Position numbers and translations under genes: made by a program. A stretch of 64,000 bases of DNA, taken from positions 62,001 through 126,000 of the forward strand of contig DASVWC010000029.1 of assembly GCA_036389835.1 (NCBI GenBank), given 5' to 3'. This DNA is from AC-37 sp036389835. GTDB lineage: Bacteria > Actinomycetota > Thermoleophilia > Solirubrobacterales > Thermoleophilaceae. Under the pieces are notes generated by a model. The model did not search any database. It was not told the origin of the DNA and saw only the letters and a list, made by a program, of their open reading frames with translations. Shown here piece by piece: positions 8,363-16,673 of this stretch (the first letter of the stretch is position 1; every line of letters starts with the position of its first letter).

Positions 8363-11112
8363 CGGGCCTCCCCGCCGGCCTCGAGACGCTCGACGAGCCC
8401 GGCGCCGCCGTCGACGCGCACGCGCTCGCCGTCGCGCAGGATGCGGGTCACGCCGGGCACGCCGACGACCGTCGGGATCCCCAGCTCGCGCGCCACGACC
8501 GCCGAGTGCGAGAGCGTCGAGCCGCGCTCGATGACCAGCCCGCTCGCGGTGGGGAACAGCGGCGCCCAGCCGGGATCCGTCCGCACCGTGCAGAGGATCT
8601 GGTTGTCGATCGACAGCGACTCGCTCGGGTCGAGGATGATCCGCACGGGCGCCTCGGCGATCCCCGCGCAGCAGCCCAGCCCCCGCAGCCGGCCGTCGTC
8701 GTCGCCGGCCTCCGCGCCGGCGTCGTCGCCGGCGTCGAGGTCCCGGCGCGGGGCCAGGTACGGCGTCCCGACGGTCTCGAACCGGTCCGGCGGCCGCGCG
8801 CGCTCGTACTCGCCGTACTCGGCCTTCCGGGCCGCGACGACCGGCGCCAGCCGCGCCGAGACGGCGCGCCCGTCGAGGAAGTCCTCGACCTCGTCGGCGG
8901 TCAGGAAGAGGACGTCGCGCGGGTCGGCGAGCGCGCCGGCCTCGTGCAGGCGCACTCCGATCGCCCCGTAGATGTCGCGGGCGAGCGCGAACGCCCAGGT
9001 GCGCCGCAGCCGCAGCTTCTCGCGGCAGCTCACCGACTTGCGCGCCAGCCCGACCTCGCGCGGGAGCAGGCGCCGGCGCCAGGCGGGCACGCGGCCGGAG
9101 AGGTCGCGCATCGCCGCCGCCGCGCGCTCGCGCTCGGCGGCGAGCAGGCGGTCGGGGTCGATCTCCGGGCCGGTGAGGTAGTTGAGGATCACCTCGCCGA
9201 GGAAGTGCTCGTCGTCGCGCAGCGACGTGGTCTCGAGCTTGAGCTCGCCGATCGTGCGATCGCCGTAGCGCTCGAGGTAGGCGTCGACGCGCGCCGCGAG
9301 CTGCGGCGAATGGCGCCGGATCAGGGCCAGCGCGTCGCCCGGCGCGGCGGCGCGCAGCTCCGCCGCCAGCGCCTCGTCGCGGCGGGCGTCGCGCGCGATG
9401 CCCATGAGCTGGCGCGTGGGCTCGACCGACTCGAGCCCGTCGATCCCGCCGAGCAGGTCGGCGAGCCGCGCGTCGACCTCGCTCTCGTCGTACACCTCCA
9501 GGAGCAGCTTGCGAACGCGCCCGCTCGCCATCGCCATGCGCACGTCGTTGAGATAGGCCGGCGCCGCCGGGGCGATCGCCTCGGTCACGAAGCGCTCGAG
9601 GAGGTCGCGGAGCTCGTCGAGCGACCGCTCGGGGAGGCTGGCTCGGTCGATGCTGTCGTAGAAGCGCTGGAAGAGCACCGCGTAGCGGTCCACGACGGCG
9701 TCCTGGCGCGCGATGAGCACGGCCAGGCGGCCCGTCATCCGCGCTAGCTCGGCGGCTCGCCGGACGCGCTCGGCCGGCGTCGCGCGCGTCCGCTCGGTCG
9801 TCCCGATCGTCGTGTGGAACATGTTCGTCTCGACCTCCTCCACGCGGCGCCGGCCGCCGGGGAGGACCTGGATCAGGTGACGCCAGCTCCCGAGGTTGTA
9901 GAACACGCGGCCGTCCACCAGGCCGAGCAGCCTGCGCGCGACCGGCGCGAACTCGCCCCGCGTCCGCTCCGATGCGCCGAGCGTGCGCAGGCTCTGGTTG
10001 TAGACGCCCTCGTAGAGGCGGGTGGCGAACGAGAACGTGAGCGGCGTGGTCACGCCGTTGAAGCTCTCCTGGATGTTCGAGTTGTCGAATACGCGCGCGC
10101 TGTCGCCGGCACGGGGCTCGGGCGGCAGCGACGTGACCGGTCGCGCCTGGAGCGCGTACAGCTCGCCGTCCGCGAAGCACCACTCCAGGTCCATCGGAAC
10201 GCCGGCCGCGCCGGCCACGGCGGTCGCGAGCTCGCCGACCGCCGCCACCTGCTCGGGCGCGAGCGCGCGCCGCGTGCGCGCGTCCTCCGGCACCGGGCGG
10301 ACCTCGGTCCCGCGCCCGGAGGCGCCGGCGACCACCTTCACGTCCTTGTCGGCCACCTCGGCGGAGCGCTCCCCGCCGGCCGGCGACCACGTGTACGCGT
10401 CGGCGGGAGCGAGGTCGGCGACGACGCCCTCGCCGAGCCCGTAGGCCGCGGTGACCAGGCACTCGTGGCGGGCGCCCGTGACCGGGTTTGCGCTGAAGGC
10501 CACGCCCGCCACCTCGGCGTCGACCATCGCCTGGATCACCACCCCGACGTGCAGGTCGGTCGGCGCCATCCCCGCGCGCGCCGCGTACGCCAGCGTCGGC
10601 GTGCCGAACGCGGATGCCCAGCAGCGCCGCACGCTCTCCGCCACGTCGTCGGCCGTCGGCTGGAACAGCTCGCTGGCGAGCTGGCCGGCGAACGAGTGCT
10701 CGGCCGAGTCCTCGCCGACCATCGAGCTGCGGACGGCGTAGGGACCGGGCCCCAGCTCGGCCACGGCGGCCTCGATGGCGGTCAGCAGGCCGTCGGGGAG
10801 GGGCGTGCCCTCCACGGCGGCGCGCAGGCGCGCGGAGACCTCGTCGAGCGCCGCCGGATCGGTCCGGCGCTCGCCGGGCACCTCGCCGAGGAGCAGCATC
10901 GCCTCGCCGATCCCGGCCAGGACCCCGGCGGCGCGCAGGTGCGCCCGGAACACCGAGGTCGGCACCACGCGGAACGGGGGCACGCGAGCGCCCGCGCGCA
11001 GCAGGCGACCGAGGCCGGCGGCCTTGCCGCCGACCCACGCCTCCTGCGCGCCCTCCGCCGATATCACCCAGGGCCCGGGCGAGACCTCGCTGGCAACTTC
11101 AACCTGAGTCAA
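8359..11112 (-). CDS. PEP-synthase-like / rifampin-phosphotransferase-like protein
   Basis: This protein of about 917 residues has PEP-synthase architecture. The N-terminal ATP-binding domain carries GGKAAGLGRLLRAG, AVRSSMVGEDS and MDLEWCFADG. A middle domain includes FDNSNIQESFNGVTTPL. The C-terminal swivelling domain has the phospho-accepting histidine in TLSHSAVVAREL (about His869). This order resembles antibiotic-inactivating rifampin phosphotransferases as much as pyruvate dikinases, so the acceptor may be a small molecule. I chose TTG 11112 because a TAGGGT -10 element lies seven bases upstream and the 18 preceding codons are AT-richer. GTG 11166 is the alternative. It is the first gene of the ACP/FAAL operon. 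Confidence 0.8.
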   Translation of the reverse strand: MTQVEVASEVSPGPWVISAEGAQEAWVGGKAAGLGRLLRAGARVPPFRVVPTSVFRAHLRAAGVLAGIGEAMLLLGEVPGERRTDPAALDEVSARLRAAVEGTPLPDGLLTAIEAAVAELGPGPYAVRSSMVGEDSAEHSFAGQLASELFQPTADDVAESVRRCWASAFGTPTLAYAARAGMAPTDLHVGVVIQAMVDAEVAGVAFSANPVTGARHECLVTAAYGLGEGVVADLAPADAYTWSPAGGERSAEVADKDVKVVAGASGRGTEVRPVPEDARTRRALAPEQVAAVGELATAVAGAAGVPMDLEWCFADGELYALQARPVTSLPPEPRAGDSARVFDNSNIQESFNGVTTPLTFSFATRLYEGVYNQSLRTLGASERTRGEFAPVARRLLGLVDGRVFYNLGSWRHLIQVLPGGRRRVEEVETNMFHTTIGTTERTRATPAERVRRAAELARMTGRLAVLIARQDAVVDRYAVLFQRFYDSIDRASLPERSLDELRDLLERFVTEAIAPAAPAYLNDVRMAMASGRVRKLLLEVYDESEVDARLADLLGGIDGLESVEPTRQLMGIARDARRDEALAAELRAAAPGDALALIRRHSPQLAARVDAYLERYGDRTIGELKLETTSLRDDEHFLGEVILNYLTGPEIDPDRLLAAERERAAAAMRDLSGRVPAWRRRLLPREVGLARKSVSCREKLRLRRTWAFALARDIYGAIGVRLHEAGALADPRDVLFLTADEVEDFLDGRAVSARLAPVVAARKAEYGEYERARPPDRFETVGTPYLAPRRDLDAGDDAGAEAGDDDGRLRGLGCCAGIAEAPVRIILDPSESLSIDNQILCTVRTDPGWAPLFPTASGLVIERGSTLSHSAVVARELGIPTVVGVPGVTRILRDGERVRVDGGAGLVERLEAGGEAR

Positions 11113-11119
11113 GGGTGAA

Positions 11120-11125
11120 ACCCTA
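11120..11125 (-). promoter_or_regulatory. -10 element for the 11.1-3.6 kb minus operon
   Basis: On the minus strand TAGGGT is followed after seven bases (TTCACCC) by TTG at 11112. This geometry recurs at other starts in the window and suggests a leaderless transcript. The stretch 11113-11166 is AT-rich for this genome, which fits promoter rather than coding sequence. Confidence 0.4.
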
Positions 11126-11214
11126 CTAGCGGGATCCTTACCAATTAAGCACGATGAACGGCTCACGGCGGCTGAACGCGCTCAGCCGAGGCGGGGCGCG
11201 CGGCTGCTTGGCGT

Positions 11215-11220
11215 TATCTT
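11215..11220 (+). promoter_or_regulatory. -10 element for the 11.2-16.6 kb plus operon
   Basis: TATCTT lies ten bases upstream of the ATG at 11231 in the 118-base gap between divergent operons. No Shine-Dalgarno sequence is visible, so a leaderless or very short leader is likely. Confidence 0.35.
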
Positions 11221-11230
11221 GTCGCTCGAG

Positions 11231-12328
11231 ATGACTCCAGCCTCGGGGCCCGCATCGACCAGCAACGCCGACGCGGCCATCGGGCCGGAGGCGCTGGAGG
11301 CGAGGATCGCCGCCGCCCACGACGTGCGCTTCTCGGACGTCCTGGAGGCCGTCGCCTACCTCCGCGACTCCGGCGACTCGGTGATCGCCGGCGGATCCCT
11401 CACGCTCGGCCTCGGCAACGGCCTCAGCGACCTCGACCTCGTGATCTCGGGCGAGGCGAGCGCCGAGTCCTCGCGCGTCCCGCTCCAGCACTGGGTCAAG
11501 AGCCTGCGCGTGGACGTGTGGAAGCTCCGCCAGGACGCGATGGACGAGCTGGTGGGCCGTGCCGAGCGCGTGCTCGGCGGCGACGAGCCGGTGGACGGGG
11601 CGTTCGGCGACATCTTCGAGGAGGCCGACCTCAAGCTGCTCCACCGGGTGGCCTTCGGCATCCCTCTCGACGGGCCGCCGCTGCGGCCCGCCGCCACCCG
11701 CTCGTACCGCGACATCGCCTGCGACCTGCTCGCGCGCGAGTACGCCGAGCGGATGCGCGAGTCCGCGTTCGTGGCGCAGGCGGCGCTCGCCTCCGGGGAC
11801 GCGATCGCCGCGGCGTTCAACGCGCGGCTCGCGGTGCAGAGCGTGCTGCACGCGACTCTCTGCGCCCACCGCCGGCCGTTCACGGGCGACAAGTGGCTGC
11901 GCGAGCGGCTGGACATGGACGCGCCCGCGCTCGCCGAGCTGCACGAGTCGTTCGCGGTGCTGCCCGAGGACCTCGACGGGACCGGCGACTTCGTCCGGCG
12001 TGCGATCGAGGCCTGCGAGAGCCGCTCGGGCTGCGACCTCGCGCCGGCCGCGCTGAGCACGCAGGTCCGCTTCGACGCGGGCGATCTCGAGCTCTTCGCG
12101 GCGGGGCCCGAGAGCTACCTGCTGTCGGTCGAGCGCGGGGGAGTGTGGGAGGTCGACGACGCCGAGGCCGACACCTGGCGGCGTCTCGAGCACCCGAGCT
12201 GGGAGTGCGACGCGAGCGACGACGCCGCCCTGAGGCTGTCGTTCGGGCTCTTCGCGCTGGGCGTCGCCAAGCTGCGCTGGGAGCGCGGGCTTCCGATCGC
12301 GGAGCTGCGGTTCGGGGAGCTCGCGTGA
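11231..12328 (+). CDS. Nucleotidyltransferase-like protein
   Basis: This 365-residue protein has a polymerase-beta-type nucleotidyltransferase signature in its first third: IAGGSLTLGLGNGLSDLDLV matches the hG[S]...DxDh metal-site pattern of minimal and aminoglycoside nucleotidyltransferases. The middle (about 150-270) is helical. The last 95 residues (VRFDAGDLELFAAG, then GGVWEVDDAEADTWRRL) resemble a PqqD-like fold, which is a weak call. Such proteins occur beside HprK-related kinases in peptide-modification and surface loci, and two HprK-like kinases lie further right. The substrate is unknown. ATG 11231 is preferred, with TTG 11219 also in frame. It overlaps the next gene (GTGA). Confidence 0.6.
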   Translation: MTPASGPASTSNADAAIGPEALEARIAAAHDVRFSDVLEAVAYLRDSGDSVIAGGSLTLGLGNGLSDLDLVISGEASAESSRVPLQHWVKSLRVDVWKLRQDAMDELVGRAERVLGGDEPVDGAFGDIFEEADLKLLHRVAFGIPLDGPPLRPAATRSYRDIACDLLAREYAERMRESAFVAQAALASGDAIAAAFNARLAVQSVLHATLCAHRRPFTGDKWLRERLDMDAPALAELHESFAVLPEDLDGTGDFVRRAIEACESRSGCDLAPAALSTQVRFDAGDLELFAAGPESYLLSVERGGVWEVDDAEADTWRRLEHPSWECDASDDAALRLSFGLFALGVAKLRWERGLPIAELRFGELA

Positions 12329-12843
12329 GGGCGTTCCCGAGCGACGCCGGGCGCTACGTCTGGTGCCGGAGCCAGGTCGTGTGGCTGAACCTCGCGCTCG
12401 TGGCCCGGCTCGAGGACCTGAGGGGCGCCATCGAGGAGGGCCAGCCCGGCCTCGTGCGCTACTCGGCGGTGGCGATCGGCGAGGACTGCGCGGTGATCCT
12501 GGCGCTCGCCACGCACAACGAGAAGCCGCTGCCCACGCGCAAGATGCGCGCGGCGTGGGCGCTCGCGCGGATCCGCGACCACGAGCTCTTCCCGGACTGC
12601 TGGGAGCTCGTCCGCTCGTTCGAGTCCGGCAAGTCGGACGCTGAGATCTCGGATGCCTGCCTGCGGCTCGTCGAGGCCACGCGGGCGATCGTCGGCCAGG
12701 TGCCCGACGGCCTCACCCACGACGGGTACTTCCCGGTGCTGGCGCTCACCCGCGACTGGTACAAGCTGCTCGACACGCTCGGCGAGAAGGGGTTCTTCCC
12801 CGACGAGTGGACCCGGCGCGCGTCACCGGTCGAGCTCACCTGA
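12325..12843 (+). CDS. Conserved-looking protein of unknown function
   Basis: This 172-residue soluble protein starts at GTG 12325, overlapping the nucleotidyltransferase TGA by four bases, and its TGA shares one base with the MMPL ATG. It is predicted mostly helical, with FPSDAGRYVWCRSQVVWLNLAL at the N-terminus split by a Trp/Cys-rich turn. No signal peptide, membrane segment or known motif is apparent. Tight coupling on both sides shows it is real and works with its neighbours. One possibility is a partner of the nucleotidyltransferase, but that is inference. Confidence 0.7.
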   Translation: MRAFPSDAGRYVWCRSQVVWLNLALVARLEDLRGAIEEGQPGLVRYSAVAIGEDCAVILALATHNEKPLPTRKMRAAWALARIRDHELFPDCWELVRSFESGKSDAEISDACLRLVEATRAIVGQVPDGLTHDGYFPVLALTRDWYKLLDTLGEKGFFPDEWTRRASPVELT

Positions 12844-15062
12844 TGGCCCGCCTGGCGAAGTTCGTGATGCGCCACCCGAGGCTCGTCCTCGTCGCGGTGC
12901 TGCTCACCACGCTCGTCGCGCTGCCGCTCGCGGGCAAGCAGGAGGAGCGCCTCACGTCCGCGGGCACCATCTCGTCCAACTCCCAGTCCGCCGCCGTCTC
13001 GGACGCGGTCGAGGACGGCGCCTTCCCCGGCGGCGAGGTCGCTCCGCTCTCGGTGCTGCTCAAGCCGCGCTCCGATTCGCGGCCCGGCGACATGACCGCC
13101 GCCATCGGCCAGGTGAGCGAGCGGATCGCCGAGGTCGACGGCGTCAAGGTGCGCGAGGACGGCCGCCGTGCCGCCCTCGCGTCGGCGCGGGCCAAGCCGC
13201 GCCAGCCGGTGATCCTGCCGGTGGACTACGGCGGCGGCGTCGGGATCGACGAGGCGCGCGACCTCAACGACGAGCTGGAGATCGAGACCACCGAGCCGGG
13301 CTCCGCCGTCGACGGGCGGGTCGACGTCCACCTGGTCGGCGAGGGCGCGCTCTGGGCCGCGTTCATCGCGCGCGCCGAGGAGGACGTCCGGACCGCGGAG
13401 GGCCGCGCGTTCCCGCTGACGGCGATCGTCCTGCTGGTGGCGTTCGGGTCGCTGGCCGCCGCGCTCCTGCCGCTGGTGCTGGGCGCGGTCGCCCTCTTCG
13501 TGACCGGCGCGATCATCTACCTGCTGACGTTCGCGACGTCGATGGACATCTTCGCCGCCACGACCTCGTCGATGCTCGGGCTGGGCGTGGCGATCGACTA
13601 CTCGCTGTTCATCATCGTGCGCTACCGCGAGGAGGTGCGCGCGGGGGTCGACCCCGAGGCGGCCCGCACGCGCGCGATGGCCACCTCGGGCCGCGCCGTC
13701 GTCTACTCGGGGATCACGGTCGCGATCGCGCAGTCGGCCCTGTTCCTGATCGCCTCCCCGGGCGTGCGGTCGATCGCGGCGGGCACGATCATCGTGGTCG
13801 GGGTCTCGGTGCTCGTGGCGGCCACGGTGCTGCCGGTCCTGCTCGCGAAGCTCGGGCCGCGCGCGTACGAGCCCGGGCGCGTGGGCCGCTGGCTGGCGCG
13901 CCGCCGGCGCGGGCCCGTCCGCCAGGCCGCGTTCTGGTCGCGCTGGACGGGCGTGGTGATGCGCCGGCCGGTGATCTGCCTCCTGGCCGCGGTGGCGCTG
14001 CTGCTGGCGCTGGCCGCGCCGACGCTCGACCTGACCGTGCGCAACAGCGCTACCAGCCAGCTCGCCGACGACCATCCGGTCCGCGAGGGCATCGCGGTGA
14101 TCACCGAGCAGGCCGGGGTCGGAGCGCTCGCGCCCGTGCGGATCATGGTCACCGAGGGGTCGGGCCGGCCGCTCGACGCCGCCGCCGTGAAGCGGGTGTC
14201 GGACACGGTCAGACGGGACCCGGCGGTACGGGCGGTCGAGCCGGCTCGGCCCTCGACCGACCGCGAGCGCGCCCTGGTCAGCGCCGTGCTGAAGGTGCGC
14301 TCCGACTCGCCGGAGGCCCGCGACACCGTGGACCGCCTGCGCGCCGACCTGCCGGCCGCCGCCGGCGGCGCCGAGATCGACGTGGGCGGTCCCACGGCGA
14401 TCATCCTCGACTTCGATCGCCTCGTGACCGAGCAGCTCTGGCGGCCGATCCTGTTCGTGCTGCTGGCGTCGTTCGTCGTGCTGCTGGTCCTGCTGCGCTC
14501 CGTCGTCCTGCCGATCAAGGCGTCGCTCATGACGCTCCTGTCGGTGCTCGCCTCCTACGGCGCGCTGGTCGGCGTGTTCCAGTACGGCTGGCTCGAGTTC
14601 CTGGGGGTCGACAAGGCGGAGACGATCTACCCGATCACCCTCCCGCTCGTCTTCACGCTCTGCTTCGGGCTCTCGATGGACTACCACATCTTCATGCTGA
14701 GCCGGATCCAGGAGCGCTACGTCGCGATCGGCGACACCCGCAGGGCCGTCGCGGAGGCCCTCGCGAGCAGCGCCACGCCGATCACCAACGCCGCGCTGAT
14801 CATGGTCGTGGTGTTCCTCGCGTTCGTGAGCGCCGGAGCGCCGTCGGTCCAGCAGCTCGGCTTCGCGGCGGCCGTGGCGATCGCCATCGACGCGACGCTC
14901 GTGCGGCTGGTGATCGTGCCGGCGGCGATGGAGCTGCTCGGCGACTGGAACTGGTGGCTGCCGCGGCCGCTCGAGAAGAGGCTCGGCGCGCGCCCCGTCG
15001 CCGAGGTCGAGCAGCTCGACCCCGAGCCGGTCCGCGCGCTGGCCGAGACGCCGCGCACATGA
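12843..15062 (+). CDS. MMPL/RND-family transporter
   Basis: This 739-residue inner-membrane exporter has the duplicated MMPL architecture. TM1 lies at about 10-30, then an extracytoplasmic domain, then a TM bundle at about 190-340 (FPLTAIVLLVAFGS, GLGVAIDYSLFIIVRYREE). A second half repeats this with GLSMDYHIFMLSRIQE near residue 615. The Asp-Tyr pairs in those helices (AIDYS, SMDYH) match the proton-relay positions of the family. MMPL proteins export lipids, polyketides and siderophores, so a lipidic product of the nearby FAAL/PKS genes is a reasonable cargo. ATG 12843 shares its A with the preceding TGA. Confidence 0.92.
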   Translation: MARLAKFVMRHPRLVLVAVLLTTLVALPLAGKQEERLTSAGTISSNSQSAAVSDAVEDGAFPGGEVAPLSVLLKPRSDSRPGDMTAAIGQVSERIAEVDGVKVREDGRRAALASARAKPRQPVILPVDYGGGVGIDEARDLNDELEIETTEPGSAVDGRVDVHLVGEGALWAAFIARAEEDVRTAEGRAFPLTAIVLLVAFGSLAAALLPLVLGAVALFVTGAIIYLLTFATSMDIFAATTSSMLGLGVAIDYSLFIIVRYREEVRAGVDPEAARTRAMATSGRAVVYSGITVAIAQSALFLIASPGVRSIAAGTIIVVGVSVLVAATVLPVLLAKLGPRAYEPGRVGRWLARRRRGPVRQAAFWSRWTGVVMRRPVICLLAAVALLLALAAPTLDLTVRNSATSQLADDHPVREGIAVITEQAGVGALAPVRIMVTEGSGRPLDAAAVKRVSDTVRRDPAVRAVEPARPSTDRERALVSAVLKVRSDSPEARDTVDRLRADLPAAAGGAEIDVGGPTAIILDFDRLVTEQLWRPILFVLLASFVVLLVLLRSVVLPIKASLMTLLSVLASYGALVGVFQYGWLEFLGVDKAETIYPITLPLVFTLCFGLSMDYHIFMLSRIQERYVAIGDTRRAVAEALASSATPITNAALIMVVVFLAFVSAGAPSVQQLGFAAAVAIAIDATLVRLVIVPAAMELLGDWNWWLPRPLEKRLGARPVAEVEQLDPEPVRALAETPRT

Positions 15063-16000
15063 TCGACACCCACGCGCACGCGCTGCCGGCGCTCGACGTC
15101 GCGCCCGCGGCGCAGCCGATCCACGACGTGCTCGCCCGCGCGGCCAACAGGCTCACGCCGTCGCGCGCCGTGCTGGAGATCGAGACGCTCTCCACGCTCG
15201 AGCGGACGCTTCCGGAGCGGGGCTTCGCGCTGGTCGAGGACCTCTCGCAGCTCGCGCTGCTGCCGCCGGCGCTCGTGGGCGGGACGGTGCGCGGCCTGCT
15301 GGCGTCGATGGCCCGGCACGGGATCGACCGTACGATCATGATCGGCGCGCGCGGGCGCATCTCGAACCGCTGGGTCCTCGAGGAGGCCTGGCCGCAGGCG
15401 CCCGACCGGCTCGTGCCGGTCACGACGCTGCCGGAGCTCTCGCGCAGGACCGCCACGCTCGACGAGTGGGTCGGCGCCTACCGCGAGCTGGCGGAGGCCG
15501 GGGCGGCCGGCTTCAAGCTCCACCCCAACTGGGACGGCGTGCTGCCGGGCCATCCGAGCTACGACGCCGCGTTCGAGGTCGCCCGCGAGCACGACCGGTT
15601 CATCATCGTCCACACCGGCTGCTTCCACGTCCGCACGTATCCGAACCAGGAGCCGCTGCGGCTCGACGACCTGCGCCCCTACTTCGACCGCTTCCCCGAG
15701 GTACGCGTCTGCCTCGGGCACATGAACCGCGGCAACCCCGAGGCGGTCTGGGAGCTCCAGCGCCGCTACGACCAGGTCTACACCGACACGAGCTGGCAGC
15801 CGTCGGAGGTGATCCGGCGGGCGATCGACGCGGTCGGGTCGGACCGGCTGATGCTCGGCTCCGACTGGCCGCTGCTCCACCTGGGCCTCCAGCGCGACGC
15901 CAGGCGGGCCGTCGAGCGGGCCGCGTCCGGTCAGCACCTGGAGAACATCGTGGACGTCGCCCCGCGGCGCTTCATCGGAGCGGGCACCTGGCCGGCCTGA
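15059..16000 (+). CDS. Amidohydrolase-2 family metal-dependent hydrolase/decarboxylase
   Basis: This 313-residue TIM-barrel protein belongs to the amidohydrolase_2 (COG2159) group. Metal and catalytic positions are visible: DTHAHA at residues 3-8, FKLHPNWDG, IVHTGC, CLGHMNRG and the terminal aspartate in MLGSDWP. Family members include ACMSD-type decarboxylases and C-C or C-N hydrolases, and the reaction cannot be narrowed further. ATG 15059 overlaps the MMPL TGA by four bases, so it belongs to the same operon. Its product probably acts on the small molecule handled by this gene set. Confidence 0.85.
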   Translation: MIDTHAHALPALDVAPAAQPIHDVLARAANRLTPSRAVLEIETLSTLERTLPERGFALVEDLSQLALLPPALVGGTVRGLLASMARHGIDRTIMIGARGRISNRWVLEEAWPQAPDRLVPVTTLPELSRRTATLDEWVGAYRELAEAGAAGFKLHPNWDGVLPGHPSYDAAFEVAREHDRFIIVHTGCFHVRTYPNQEPLRLDDLRPYFDRFPEVRVCLGHMNRGNPEAVWELQRRYDQVYTDTSWQPSEVIRRAIDAVGSDRLMLGSDWPLLHLGLQRDARRAVERAASGQHLENIVDVAPRRFIGAGTWPA

Positions 16001-16629
16001 TCGCGTGTGTGACCGGCCTCGACGGGGCGGGGAAGTCGACGCAGGTCAACGAGCTCGCCGCGCGCCTGCGCAGCGAGGGCCGCTCCGTGGCCGTGTCGAA
16101 CATCTGGGACCTCGTCCTCGACCCGGCGTTCGCCGGCCGGTCCCTGTTCGAGAAGCCGTCGGAGGCGGACGGCTATCTCGCGATGCTCGAGCCGACGGCC
16201 CGGATGTACTTCCTGAGCCACGCGCTCCGGGAGTCGTTCGCCCGCGCTCTGGCGCGCGGCGCGGACGTCCTGCTGCTGAACGCGTACTGGTACAAGTACT
16301 ACGCGACGGAGGTCGCGCACGGCGGCGACCCCGCGGTGCTGCGGACGATCACCAGCGTGCTCCCGAAGCCGGACGTGACGTTCTACCTGCGCATCTCGGC
16401 CGCCGAGGCGGCGCGGCGAAAGGAGCGCTTCTCGGCCTACGAGACCGGCTTCGCGCCGTCGCGCTCGGCGGCGGACTTCGAGGCCTTCCAGGCGGTCGCG
16501 CTGCGCGAGCTGGAGGGGCTCGCCGAGGAGCTCGGCTGGAACGTGCTGTCGAGTGACCTCGCCGCGGCGGAGCTGACCGCCCGGATGGGAGATCGCCTCG
16601 CGCAGGTGCAATCCGGCTTGGCGCTGTAG
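15997..16629 (+). CDS. Thymidylate-kinase-like P-loop kinase (possible CTG start)
   Basis: This P-loop kinase of about 210 residues has the Walker A motif GLDGAGKST and a LID-like Arg cluster (AARRKERFSAYE), as in the thymidylate-kinase fold. The usual DRY/DRF motif is replaced by LLNAYWYKYY, so the substrate may not be dTMP. The only AUG-like option, GTG 16009, would cut off most of the first strand before the P-loop. CTG 15997 overlaps the previous TGA by four bases exactly as other genes in this operon do and restores LIACVTG. I therefore give CTG as the probable start. It is the last gene of the operon. Confidence 0.75.
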   Translation: MIACVTGLDGAGKSTQVNELAARLRSEGRSVAVSNIWDLVLDPAFAGRSLFEKPSEADGYLAMLEPTARMYFLSHALRESFARALARGADVLLLNAYWYKYYATEVAHGGDPAVLRTITSVLPKPDVTFYLRISAAEAARRKERFSAYETGFAPSRSAADFEAFQAVALRELEGLAEELGWNVLSSDLAAAELTARMGDRLAQVQSGLAL

Positions 16630-16645
16630 CGGCCTTCAGTAAACT
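16618..16645 (+). promoter_or_regulatory. Sigma70-type promoter for the HMGR fusion gene
   Basis: TTGGCG (16618-16623) and TAAACT (16640-16645) are separated by 16 bases. The -35 box lies inside the end of the kinase gene. Transcription would start near 16652, about 22 bases before the TTG at 16674. Confidence 0.45.
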
Positions 16646-16673
16646 TCCCCGCCTGCCCGGTAGTGCCCCCCAC

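Noticed and set aside
8105..11038. 977-codon minus-strand frame spanning the phosphotransferase and ACP genes
   Set aside because: Most of it is an out-of-frame shadow of the PEP-synthase-like gene. Only its last 85 codons are real, as the ACP starting at 8362.
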